Shown here piece by piece: positions 1 through 5,662 of a DNA stretch of 7,012 bases. The stretch covers positions 9,107 through 16,118 of the forward strand of contig DEMY01000075.1 of NCBI GenBank assembly GCA_002359425.1, written 5' to 3'. Source of the DNA: Clostridiales bacterium UBA2658 (GTDB lineage Bacteria > Bacillota > Clostridia > Oscillospirales > Oscillospiraceae). Below the pieces are notes generated by a model that was given only the letters and a program-made list of their open reading frames with translations, made no database searches and was not told the origin of the DNA. The position numbers were made by a program, and so were the translations under genes. How positions within the stretch are numbered: the stretch's first letter is position 1; the number at the start of each line of letters is the position of its first letter.

Positions 1-1180
1 AACCCGGGCCTGGGAACGGCTGACGCTCGACGAGCGCCGTCGGCAAACCGAGTTTGCGGCCCAGCGCGCGAACCTCGTCCTTAAACAGGCCGCGCAGCGG
101 CTCAATGAGACCGTCAAAACCGATGTCCTTTGGAAGCCCCCCGACATTATGGTGGCTCTTGATCGTTGCGGTGCTGCCGCCGCCGGACTCCACGATGTCC
201 GGGTAGATGGTGCCCTGCGCAAGATAGGGGATCTTGCCAAGCTTTTTCGACTGCTCCTGAAACACGGCGACGAACTCCGCGCCTATAATTTTGCGCTTTT
301 TCTCGGGGTCTGAAACGCCCTTGAGCTTTGTAAGAAATCGCTCGCCGGCGTTCACGCGGATCAAGTTGAGCTGACGGTCCGCAAAGGCCGCTTCGACTTG
401 ATCGCCTTCGTTTTTGCGCATGAGGCCGTGGTCAACGAAAACGCAGGTCAGCTTTCCCGGCACGGCCCGCTCAATGAGCGCCGCACATACGGAGGAGTCA
501 ACGCCGCCGGACAGCGCCAGCAGAACCTTCTTGTCCCCCACCGTTTCGCGGATATTCGTGACCGCCCAGTCGAGGTAGTCATCAATATTGTAATCGCCTT
601 TGGCGTTACAGACATTGTAAAGGAAGTTTTTCAGAATATCCGTTCCATGGTCCGTGTGGCGCACCTCGGGATGGAACTGGACGCAATAGAGTCTCCGGTC
701 CTCATTGACGGCGGCGGCGTTTTTACAACGTGCGGTGGACGCTCTGCGTTCAAAACCTGCCGGCAGCTCTTTTACAACGTCACCGTGACTCATGAGCGTC
801 ATCCCTATCTCGGGAATCTCTTTGAAAAGCGCGCCGCCCGGCTGGAGATGGGTACGAATGCGGCCATACTCGCCGCCGCTCGCCCCGGAGCCGACCTTGC
901 CGCCGAGCGTGTGGCACATAAGCTGCATTCCGTAGCAAATACCGAGTACGGGAATGCCAAGTTCAAAGATGCCGGGGTCGCACTGCGGGGCGTCCGCTGC
1001 ATAAACGCTTTTCGGACCGCCTGTCAAAATCAGGCCGATGGGGGCCAGCGCTTTTATTTCCGCAGCAGACAGATTGCCGGGCTTTATTTCCGAATAGACC
1101 GCAAGCTGGCGCACGCGGGAGGCGATCAGTTCCTTATACTGTCCGCCGAAATCGAGGACAAGAACGAGTTCGTTTTTCAT
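1..1180 (-). CDS. guaA: GMP synthase (glutamine-hydrolysing), 3'-truncated by the window edge
   Basis: Converts XMP to GMP using ATP and glutamine, the last step of de novo guanine nucleotide synthesis in the cytosol. The open frame gives 393 residues without a stop and runs off the left edge; the family is normally a little over 500, so most of the C-terminal dimerisation domain is missing. An N-terminal class I glutamine amidotransferase domain (about 4-195) carries LTGGPKSV at 52-59, the nucleophile Cys82 in GICYGMQ, and the His170/Glu172 pair in FHPE. The ATP pyrophosphatase domain starts near 200 with the P-loop SGGVDSS at 224-230; GTIYPDIVES (323-332), IKSHHNVGGLP (340-350) and ERQPFPGPG at the edge are characteristic. 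The ATG at 1180 is preceded by GAGGG seven bases upstream. The gene is divergent from the MarR-type gene. The short leader leaves no room for a purine riboswitch. Confidence 0.97.
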   Translation of the reverse strand, partial: MKNELVLVLDFGGQYKELIASRVRQLAVYSEIKPGNLSAAEIKALAPIGLILTGGPKSVYAADAPQCDPGIFELGIPVLGICYGMQLMCHTLGGKVGSGASGGEYGRIRTHLQPGGALFKEIPEIGMTLMSHGDVVKELPAGFERRASTARCKNAAAVNEDRRLYCVQFHPEVRHTDHGTDILKNFLYNVCNAKGDYNIDDYLDWAVTNIRETVGDKKVLLALSGGVDSSVCAALIERAVPGKLTCVFVDHGLMRKNEGDQVEAAFADRQLNLIRVNAGERFLTKLKGVSDPEKKRKIIGAEFVAVFQEQSKKLGKIPYLAQGTIYPDIVESGGGSTATIKSHHNVGGLPKDIGFDGLIEPLRGLFKDEVRALGRKLGLPTALVERQPFPGPG

Positions 1181-1216
1181 TTTGTATCCCTCACGGTAAA
1201 AATTCATTTGCATGGT

Positions 1217-1245
1217 ATTATACTATATTATTCTGCACTTGGAAA
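1217..1245 (-). promoter_or_regulatory. Probable promoter of guaA
   Basis: Read on the minus strand, a perfect TATAAT (1217-1222) lies 17 bases downstream of TTTCCA (1240-1245), which matches the -35 consensus at four of six positions. The expected transcription start near 1210 gives a leader of about 30 bases before the guaA ATG. Confidence 0.6.
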
Positions 1246-1320
1246 GCCGCCGCACAAATTATTTCTGCCGCCGTATCGGTCGTTTTTCTGTCACTTTTAT
1301 AAATCTGGCCTGACATCTTG

Positions 1321-1364
1321 AACTTTTTTACAATTTATTTGGTAAATCTGTTGTTTTTAAAGTT
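1321..1364. repeat. Imperfect AT-rich inverted repeat between divergent guaA and the MarR-type gene
   Basis: AACTTT followed by ACAA at 1321-1333 is mirrored by TTGT and AAAGTT at 1351-1364, with an unmatched T/A tract between. It lies between the two divergent promoters. It could be a regulator site or just a product of AT-rich composition. Apart from this and the promoters, the 1181-1462 gap shows nothing that looks coding. Confidence 0.25.
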
Positions 1365-1386
1365 AGATATTCATCATTTCTCTCAA

Positions 1387-1416
1387 TTGTCAAGCAACAG
1401 GTGGCAGTGATATCAT
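1387..1416 (+). promoter_or_regulatory. Probable promoter of the MarR-type gene
   Basis: TTGTCA (1387-1392) is followed after 18 bases by TATCAT (1411-1416). The -10 hexamer overlaps an 8-base palindrome, TGATATCA (1408-1415). The related sequence GATATATC (1455-1462) sits directly before the start codon. Autoregulation by the encoded regulator is possible but not shown. Confidence 0.45.
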
Positions 1417-1462
1417 ACTTTTATACTAGATTAAACACGATGTAATATACTGAGGATATATC

Positions 1463-1915
1463 ATGGCAAATGATTTTGAGAAGCTTTACCGCTGTCTTCG
1501 TCTTTCCCATTATAGAAATTTTTTCTCCGCCATTCGCGGGAAGCCTGGAAGTCTCACTTCGACTGAGGCGTTTTCCGTCGAGATAATCTATTTGCTGGGC
1601 GCGCCAACCGTCGGCGAATTCGCCGAATTTCTCGGCATATCCCAGCCGAACGCTTCCTACACGGCCAACGCGCTCGCCGCCAAGGGTTACATTCATAAAA
1701 ATTCCTGTCAAACGGACCGGCGTGAGTGCCTCCTTTCCGTAACGCCGCGCTTTCTCGCAGAATACGGCGCTCAGGCGCCGGACTTTGACGCACTGATGGC
1801 GGACTTTTCAGAGGCGGATAGGGACGCCGTGCACCGTCTGCTTGCGCACATCACGGACAGTCTTTCGGCACAGCTTGCAGACAGTGGTTGTGTGCAGCGG
1901 GAGCTGGAAAGCTGA
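1463..1915 (+). CDS. MarR-family winged-helix transcriptional regulator
   Basis: Cytosolic DNA-binding regulator of 150 residues, the usual MarR size. After an N-terminal helical part comes LTSTEAFSVEIIYLLG (31-46), then the helix-turn-helix with TVGEFAEFLGIS (49-60) and the recognition helix QPNASYTANALAAKGYI (61-77). The beta wing is at 78-93 with the Asp85-Arg86-Arg87 motif typical of MarR wings. The C-terminal helices (about 108-140) would complete the dimer interface. The ATG at 1463 has GAGG eight bases upstream. It is monocistronic, bounded by its own promoter and a terminator at 1926-1949. The ligand and targets cannot be read from the sequence; candidates are its own promoter and the palindrome upstream of the flavoprotein gene at 2843. 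Confident in family, not in role. Confidence 0.88.
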   Translation: MANDFEKLYRCLRLSHYRNFFSAIRGKPGSLTSTEAFSVEIIYLLGAPTVGEFAEFLGISQPNASYTANALAAKGYIHKNSCQTDRRECLLSVTPRFLAEYGAQAPDFDALMADFSEADRDAVHRLLAHITDSLSAQLADSGCVQRELES

Positions 1916-1925
1916 AATGTGGACT

Positions 1926-1949
1926 AACTGCTTTGGCAGTTTCTTTTTT
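1926..1949 (+). terminator. Intrinsic terminator of the MarR-type gene
   Basis: A perfect 6-bp stem, AACTGC (1926-1931) with GCAGTT (1936-1941) around the loop TTTG, is followed by TCTTTTTT (1942-1949). The T tract runs into the reverse-complemented stop codon of ybaK (1948-1950), so this is a tight convergent gene junction. There is no T tract in the minus direction, so it should act on the plus strand only. Confidence 0.8.
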
Positions 1950-2418
1950 ATGCCGTAATGTCCGCCTCCGACGCCTCGACAAATCGAATAAGCGTCTTCG
2001 GTGCAATGATAATCTGCTCGCCGCGCCTCCCGGCGCTCACAGCGATCTCGTCCCAGAGAACCGCCGTTTCGTCGATGTAGGTCGGATATTTTTTCTTCAT
2101 GCCGATGGGCGAGCAGCCCCCGCGAATGTAGCCTGTAAGGTCCAAAAGCTCCCTTACGTGCGTCATCTCAAGCTTTTTATTGCCGGAGACGGCTGCCGCC
2201 TTGCGCAAATCGAGTTCGCTGCCGACCGGGATGCAGAAAACCGTAATCCCCGTTTTGTCCCCACGCGTCACAAGCGTTTTAAAAACCTGCTCCGGCGGCA
2301 TACCGATTTGCCCGGCGGCGTGCAGACCCGAAAGATCACTCTCGTCATAGTCGTACTGTGTGCAGCGGTAAGGCAGACCCGCCACGTCCAAAAGGCGCAT
2401 TGCATTCGTTTTCGTCAT
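1948..2418 (-). CDS. ybaK: Cys-tRNA(Pro)/Cys-tRNA(Cys) deacylase, YbaK/EbsC family
   Basis: Trans-acting editing protein that hydrolyses Cys mischarged on tRNA(Pro), working with prolyl-tRNA synthetase in the cytosol (family knowledge). The 156-residue product fits family length. It starts MTKTNAMRLLD, has VFKTLV with Lys48 in the position of the catalytic lysine of YbaK proteins, VPVG-like IPVGSELDLRKAA (63-75), and the diagnostic GYIRGGCSPIG (97-107) followed by MKKKYPTYIDE. An in-frame ATG at 2424 would add two residues, but the only ribosome-binding-like sequence (GGGGG, 2426-2430) is one base from that ATG and seven from the ATG at 2418, so 2418 is preferred. It lies downstream of the 61-residue gene on the same strand, with its own probable promoter between them. 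Confidence 0.92.
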   Translation of the reverse strand: MTKTNAMRLLDVAGLPYRCTQYDYDESDLSGLHAAGQIGMPPEQVFKTLVTRGDKTGITVFCIPVGSELDLRKAAAVSGNKKLEMTHVRELLDLTGYIRGGCSPIGMKKKYPTYIDETAVLWDEIAVSAGRRGEQIIIAPKTLIRFVEASEADITA

Positions 2419-2450
2419 AAACATGCCCCCGATCGTGCTGATTTCCTTTT

Positions 2451-2480
2451 ATCTTAGCACGGCCGGGGGCGTTTTGTCTA
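2451..2480 (-). promoter_or_regulatory. Probable promoter of ybaK
   Basis: On the minus strand, TAGACA (2475-2480, five of six to the -35 consensus) is followed after 18 bases by TAAGAT (2451-2456), which is preceded by TGC and so forms an extended -10 element. It starts just past the stop codon of the upstream 61-residue gene, so ybaK can be transcribed independently. Confidence 0.55.
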
Positions 2481-2487
2481 CGCTCTT

Positions 2488-2673
2488 TCACTCTCTGTCG
2501 TCCGTCGGAACCGGCGTTCCCTCAAGCTCGGCGTAGGCCGCAAGCTCATAGCTGTTTTCCGGCGTGAACGGAACCAGGCCGGTTAGCTCGCCGGCAGACT
2601 CAACGGACTTCATGTCGTAAAACTGATAGTAGATGTCGGCGCGCTTTTCCGGCGCGCGCTTTTTCTTATCCAT
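2488..2673 (-). CDS. Small protein of unknown function, 61 residues
   Basis: I do not recognise a named family. The product is hydrophilic, starts with a basic stretch (MDKKKRAPEKRAD), has an aromatic patch DIYYQFYDMKSVE (13-25) and ends acidic (PVPTDDRE). There is no membrane helix, signal peptide or cysteine. It is judged real because its ATG has GGAGG seven bases upstream, a plausible promoter lies at 2722-2750, the opposite strand offers no better gene, and it fills the gap between ybaK and a divergent promoter region. Expected to be cytosolic. No terminator was seen after it, so some read-through into ybaK is likely. Confidence 0.7.
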   Translation of the reverse strand: MDKKKRAPEKRADIYYQFYDMKSVESAGELTGLVPFTPENSYELAAYAELEGTPVPTDDRE

Positions 2674-2721
2674 TGTATCGCCTCCATTGCGTTTTCAGAC
2701 CTATTTTGACCGTTTTCGTCC

Positions 2722-2750
2722 AATATAATTCGGCCGGCGCAAACTGACAC
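2722..2750 (-). promoter_or_regulatory. Probable promoter of the 61-residue small protein gene
   Basis: On the minus strand, GTGTCA (2745-2750, four of six) is followed after 17 bases by TATATT (2722-2727). The -35 element abuts the inverted repeat at 2751-2767. Confidence 0.45.
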
Positions 2751-2767
2751 TTGCATAATTTATGCAA
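2751..2767. promoter_or_regulatory. Perfect 17-base inverted repeat, probable operator
   Basis: TTGCATAA (2751-2758), a single T, then TTATGCAA (2760-2767): eight perfect base pairs of dyad symmetry about a one-base centre, in the size range bound by dimeric winged-helix regulators such as MarR proteins. It directly abuts the minus-strand -35 at 2745-2750 and overlaps a candidate plus-strand -35, so a bound protein could affect both divergent genes. With a one-base centre and no T tract it is not a terminator. Confidence 0.6.
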
Positions 2768-2779
2768 ATCGTGTAACAT
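2751..2779 (+). promoter_or_regulatory. Weak candidate promoter of the flavoprotein gene
   Basis: TTGCAT (2751-2756) and TAACAT (2774-2779) are separated by 17 bases. Neither hexamer is close to consensus (three and four of six), which would suit a regulated promoter covered by the inverted repeat. A leader of about 55-60 bases would precede the ATG at 2843. Confidence 0.3.
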
Positions 2780-2842
2780 TTGAAGCAGGTGCTTTTATCT
2801 ATTCAGCGAATAAAACTAAGCACATTTTATGGAGGTCAATCG

Positions 2843-3457
2843 ATGAAGGTTTTGCTTATAAACGGCAGTCCCCACGCGCAGGGCTGCGTCTACACAGCGC
2901 TTACAGAGCTTGCGGGCGCGCTTGAGAAAAACGAGGTCGAAACGCAGCTTTTTCAGCTCGGCGTAAAGCCGGTACGCGGCTGCATCGCCTGCGGCAAATG
3001 CAAGCAGACGGGAAGGTGCATTTTTGAAGACGACGTTTTAAAAGACCTCTACCCTCTTGTCGAGGAAGCGGACGGCTATGTGATCGGCTCGCCCGTTTAC
3101 TACGCCGGCCCAAACGGAATGCTCTGCGCGCTATTAGACCGGCTGTTTTACTCCCATGGGGGCGTTATGAAGGGAAAGCCGGCTGCGGCCGTCGTCTCCT
3201 GTCGGCGCGGCGGAGCCTCGGCGAGTTTTGACCGACTCAACAAATATTTTTCCATCAATCAGATGCCGATCGTCACCTCACAGTATTGGAACTCCGTCCA
3301 CGGAAACGCGCCGGAGGACGTAAAAAAGGATCTTGAGGGCCTTCAGACCATGCGCACGCTCGGAAACAACATGGCATGGCTCCTGAAAACCATGGTCGCC
3401 TCCCCCGTCCCGAAACCGGAGCCTGAGCCGGGGATCGCTACGAATTTCATCCGGTAA
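2843..3457 (+). CDS. Flavodoxin-fold NAD(P)H-dependent FMN reductase-like / iron-sulfur flavoprotein
   Basis: Predicted cytosolic FMN-binding electron-transfer protein of 204 residues. The start MKVLLINGSPHAQGC forms the first beta strand and the FMN-phosphate loop of the flavodoxin-like fold. Cys47, Cys50, Cys53 and Cys59 form CX2CX2CX5C within GCIACGKCKQTGRC, a spacing like that of archaeal and clostridial iron-sulfur flavoproteins that hold a [4Fe-4S] cluster. GSPVYYAGPNGMLCALLDR (82-100) is the usual second flavin-contact segment. The tail is proline- and glutamate-rich (188-197). The ATG at 2843 is chosen because GGAGG lies seven bases upstream; the open frame extends to 2780 but without a ribosome binding site. 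The physiological substrate is unknown. The palindrome upstream suggests regulated expression, perhaps redox or xenobiotic responsive (inference). No convincing terminator follows. Confidence 0.85.
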   Translation: MKVLLINGSPHAQGCVYTALTELAGALEKNEVETQLFQLGVKPVRGCIACGKCKQTGRCIFEDDVLKDLYPLVEEADGYVIGSPVYYAGPNGMLCALLDRLFYSHGGVMKGKPAAAVVSCRRGGASASFDRLNKYFSINQMPIVTSQYWNSVHGNAPEDVKKDLEGLQTMRTLGNNMAWLLKTMVASPVPKPEPEPGIATNFIR

Positions 3458-3527
3458 CAGCGGGGGGCGCAACTGGAACTTTCATCCTTGCAATAAACCG
3501 GCATCCTTTTACGTTATTAAATATGCG

Positions 3528-3533
3528 AGGAGG
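3528..3533 (+). promoter_or_regulatory. Strong Shine-Dalgarno AGGAGG with no ATG, GTG or TTG at proper distance in the sigma frame
   Basis: AGGAGG is followed after eight bases by CTG (3542), in frame with the sigma factor gene, whose first in-frame ATG is 48 bases further on at 3590 with no recognisable ribosome binding site. The frame stays open back to a TAA at 3518. The site may start translation at CTG, adding 16 residues including SFDG just before the annotated methionine. Confidence 0.5.
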
Positions 3534-3589
3534 CGAGCAAGCTGCTTTTTGCCACCATACAAACGGAAGCCGCCGAAAGCTTTGACGGC

Positions 3590-4120
3590 ATGGAAGCGCT
3601 CATCGCGGACATTGCGGCGGGCGACAGGGCCGCGGTCGGCGCTCTCTACGAACAGACAAAGACGGCGGTATACGGCTTTGCCCTTTCTATCCTCAAAAAC
3701 ACTGCGGATGCGGAGGACGTTTTGCAGGACACCTATGTCCGCGTCTGGTCCGCCGCGGGCGGCTACCGCCCAATGGGAAAGCCGATGGCGTGGATCCTGA
3801 CGATCGCGCGCAACCTTGCGACCTCCGTTCTGCGCGACCGGAGCAAAACGACCGATATACCGGAAGAGGATTGGCTCGCTTCCCCCGCGGCCGAAGGTCC
3901 CTTTGAAGCGACGGAACAGCGGATGGTGCTGAACGCGGCGATGTACGCTTTGTCCGATGAGGAACGGCAAATTGTCATGCTGCACGCTGTCACAGGGCTT
4001 AAGCATGTGGAGATCGCAAGGCTTTTGTCTCTCCCGCTGCCGACCGTTCTGTCCAAATACAGCCGGGCCAAAAAGAAGCTGCAAAATATGCTGAAGGAGG
4101 AAAACGGCATTGCGGACTGA
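3590..4120 (+). CDS. ECF-type RNA polymerase sigma factor (sigma-70 family)
   Basis: Directs RNA polymerase to an alternative regulon when released by its anti-sigma partner. From the ATG the product is 176 residues. Sigma region 2 (about 12-85) includes YGFALSILKN (28-37), DAEDVLQDTYVRVW (40-53) for core binding, and GKPMAWILTIARN (63-75) for -10 recognition. After a linker comes sigma region 4 (about 113-168) with ALSDEERQIVMLHAVTGL (120-137) and the helix-turn-helix HVEIARLLSLPLPTVLSKYSRAKKKL (139-164). Both regions and the short length fit ECF factors rather than SigI. The true start may be CTG at 3542 (see 3528-3533). Its 3' end overlaps the anti-sigma start by 11 bases, and the AAGGAGG serving that gene lies inside this one. 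No clear promoter is visible in the 3458-3589 gap. Confidence 0.9.
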   Translation: MEALIADIAAGDRAAVGALYEQTKTAVYGFALSILKNTADAEDVLQDTYVRVWSAAGGYRPMGKPMAWILTIARNLATSVLRDRSKTTDIPEEDWLASPAAEGPFEATEQRMVLNAAMYALSDEERQIVMLHAVTGLKHVEIARLLSLPLPTVLSKYSRAKKKLQNMLKEENGIAD

Positions 4121-5321
4121 AAAGATAGAAAAAAAGCTCGCAGACGCGGTCAAAGCCGAAACGCCCGACGTACTCGACAGTATTCTTGCGCGCTGCACGC
4201 CGGAGATACAGCAAGCCGCCCCCATCCCGATTGAAGCCGCGAAATCGAACAGCCGCAAATGGGTCAAGGCGCTTTACGCCACGGCGGCCATGCTGGTCCT
4301 CTTCATAGGCGGTTATTTCGGCATCAACCAATACCGCACAGCCTACGCCGCCGAATATTCGGTCACGCTTGACGCCAATGCAAGCGTTCAGTTCGAGGTA
4401 AGCAAAGCGGGCAAGATCGTCTCCGCCGCCGGACTCGACGCGAAGGGAAACGCGGCGATAGAAGCCGCGCAGAAAAGCGGAACGCTCAAGGGCCAAAAGC
4501 TCGATACAGCGGTCGAAACGATCGTCTCCGCGATGGCGGAAAACGGCGGACTTGAGGGCGGGAGTGCCGTGCTCGTTACGGTCGAGGGGCCGGACGAAGA
4601 AGAAAACGCCAAAGCAAAAGCACGCGTCACCGAAACCGTCGGAAAAACACTTTTGAAGCAGGGCGTCAAAGCGGCCGTCCTCGGCCAGATCGCGGCGGCG
4701 GACGAAAAGCTAGCCGCGCTCGCGGAGCAGTACGGAATTTCGGAGGGTCGGGCGGCGCTCGTTGAAAAGGCCGCCGAAGGCGACGCGTCCCTTGACAAAA
4801 AGGAGCTTTCAAAGCTCGACATCGGCGCGCTCGACGTTCTCGCGCAGGGCGGCAAAGCATCCGTAACGGGCGACTCCGGCGCAAGCGGCTATGTGAGCGC
4901 AGACGCCGCGGCGAAAAGCGCCTGCGCCAAGGCAGATGTCTCCCTCGGCGGCGGCGCTTCGGCGAACGTCTCGGCGGATATTTCGGACGGAAAGCTCATC
5001 TATAAAGTAAAAGTAAAGGCCGGAGCAGGCGAAGCCACCTGTGAGGTGGACGCGAAGACCGGCGCAATTTTAAATTGGGTCACAAGCGTTGTTTCAAGCG
5101 CCGTGGCCGGAACAGCCGCCCCCGGAACAGTCGCGCCAGAAACGAGCGCCGGTACGGATGCCGCAACCCCGGCCCCGTCCGAAAGCGCGGGCCTGTCGGT
5201 AGACGCGAACATCGGCACAGACTCAGGCCAGTCCGTCGTCGATAAGGTGCAAGAGGATCTTCAAACCGCCATCGACAAGGTGCAGCAGCATATCCATGAC
5301 AAATGGATCGGAACAAAATAA
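4110..5321 (+). CDS. Membrane anti-sigma factor with RsgI-like ectodomain and PepSY-like domain
   Basis: Predicted to hold the upstream sigma factor at the membrane and release it on an external signal. In 403 residues: a cytosolic N-terminus (1-50) with KLADAVKAETPDVLDSILARC, resembling the sigma-binding segment of clostridial anti-sigma proteins; one membrane helix (about 54-72); an RsgI-like middle domain (about 80-247) with AEYSVTLDANASVQFEVSKAG and later YGISEGRAALVEK (208-220); a PepSY-like region (about 260-325) with DGKLIYKVKV and EVDAKTGAILNW; an Ala/Pro/Thr linker (329-372); and an amphipathic C-terminus. RsgI proteins usually have Asn-Pro in the DxNPS motif, the reported self-cleavage point; here it is Asn90-Ala91. 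Translation starts at TTG with AAGGAGG nine bases upstream. Cys272 and Cys311 could pair outside the cell. Family assignment is by recalled motif patterns. Confidence 0.85.
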   Translation: MRTEKIEKKLADAVKAETPDVLDSILARCTPEIQQAAPIPIEAAKSNSRKWVKALYATAAMLVLFIGGYFGINQYRTAYAAEYSVTLDANASVQFEVSKAGKIVSAAGLDAKGNAAIEAAQKSGTLKGQKLDTAVETIVSAMAENGGLEGGSAVLVTVEGPDEEENAKAKARVTETVGKTLLKQGVKAAVLGQIAAADEKLAALAEQYGISEGRAALVEKAAEGDASLDKKELSKLDIGALDVLAQGGKASVTGDSGASGYVSADAAAKSACAKADVSLGGGASANVSADISDGKLIYKVKVKAGAGEATCEVDAKTGAILNWVTSVVSSAVAGTAAPGTVAPETSAGTDAATPAPSESAGLSVDANIGTDSGQSVVDKVQEDLQTAIDKVQQHIHDKWIGTK

Positions 5322-5351
5322 AAAAAGCGGCCAGCGCGGCCGCTTTTTCTT
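5321..5351. terminator. Bidirectional intrinsic terminator between the anti-sigma and GIY-YIG genes
   Basis: GCGGCC (5327-5332) pairs with GGCCGC (5338-5343) around the loop AGCGC. It is flanked by six A on the left (5321-5326) and TTTTTCTTT on the right (5344-5352), so each strand sees a GC-rich hairpin followed by a U tract. It begins at the last base of the anti-sigma stop codon and lies a few bases beyond the GIY-YIG stop. Confidence 0.88.
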
Positions 5352-5355
5352 TATT

Positions 5356-5610
5356 CTAGGCGCCGCTTTGCGTTTCGAGCAGCGCGAGCTTTTCTTTTCG
5401 GGTAAGCTTTTTGATTTCACCCTCCCGCCGGAGGGCGGCGGATTTGTCGGGACATGGCTCGCGGTAGACGACGGTCACGGGGCTGCGCGAACGGGTATAT
5501 TTCGCCCCGCGTCCCGCGCTGTGCGCTTTTGCACGGCGGTCAACGTCGGTGGAAACGCCTGTATAGAGCGTTTCATCCGCGCAGCGGACGATATAGACGA
5601 ACCATGGCAT
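5356..5610 (-). CDS. GIY-YIG nuclease-family small protein (UPF0213/YhbQ-like)
   Basis: Stand-alone GIY-YIG domain protein of 84 residues, the usual length for the YhbQ/UPF0213 group, whose members are implicated in DNA processing or repair although cellular roles are poorly settled. The opening MPWFVYIVRCADETLYTG supplies both halves of the signature (VYI at 5-7 and YTG at 16-18). DVDRRAKAH (22-30) gives the conserved arginine and histidine, GRGAKYTR (33-40) is typical, and RREGEIKKLTRKEKLAL (61-77) holds the metal-binding glutamate candidate (Glu63 or Glu65). The ATG at 5610 follows a GGGGGAG stretch about five bases upstream. It is convergent with the anti-sigma gene and shares its terminator. 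Not a homing endonuclease: no extra DNA-binding domain and no intron context. Confidence 0.9.
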   Translation of the reverse strand: MPWFVYIVRCADETLYTGVSTDVDRRAKAHSAGRGAKYTRSRSPVTVVYREPCPDKSAALRREGEIKKLTRKEKLALLETQSGA

Positions 5611-5662
5611 GCGCGCTCCCCCGCTTTCCCTTTGGCTTGTTTCTTTTGCAGATGCCTCCGCA

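Noticed and set aside
1181..1216. Purine riboswitch in the guaA leader
   Set aside because: The best promoter leaves only about 30 bases of leader, far too short for the aptamer, and no three-way junction core was seen in the wider upstream region.
398..1321. Long plus-strand open frame of 307 codons opposite guaA
   Set aside because: It lies almost entirely antisense to the unmistakable GMP synthase frame, lacks a ribosome binding site, and its translation resembles no family; it is a shadow of GC-biased codons.
2780..2842. Extended N-terminus of the flavoprotein from an upstream ATG at 2780
   Set aside because: The ATG at 2780 lacks a ribosome binding site and the added residues precede the first beta strand of the fold; GGAGG fits the start at 2843.
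3475..3516. GGAACTTT as an ECF-type -35 element for autoregulation of the sigma operon
   Set aside because: No CGTC-like -10 lies about 16 bases downstream; the nearest CGTTA is about 32 bases away. TTGCAA at 3488 also lacks a good -10 at normal distance.
3509..4496. Overlapping minus-strand open frames (252 and 165 codons) opposite the sigma and anti-sigma genes
   Set aside because: The plus-strand frames carry clear sigma and RsgI-like motifs; the reverse frames are low-complexity shadows without start signals.
5356..5610. GIY-YIG gene as a homing endonuclease or mobile element
   Set aside because: The protein is a bare 84-residue domain of the UPF0213 type, with no intron, intein or DNA-binding extension nearby.
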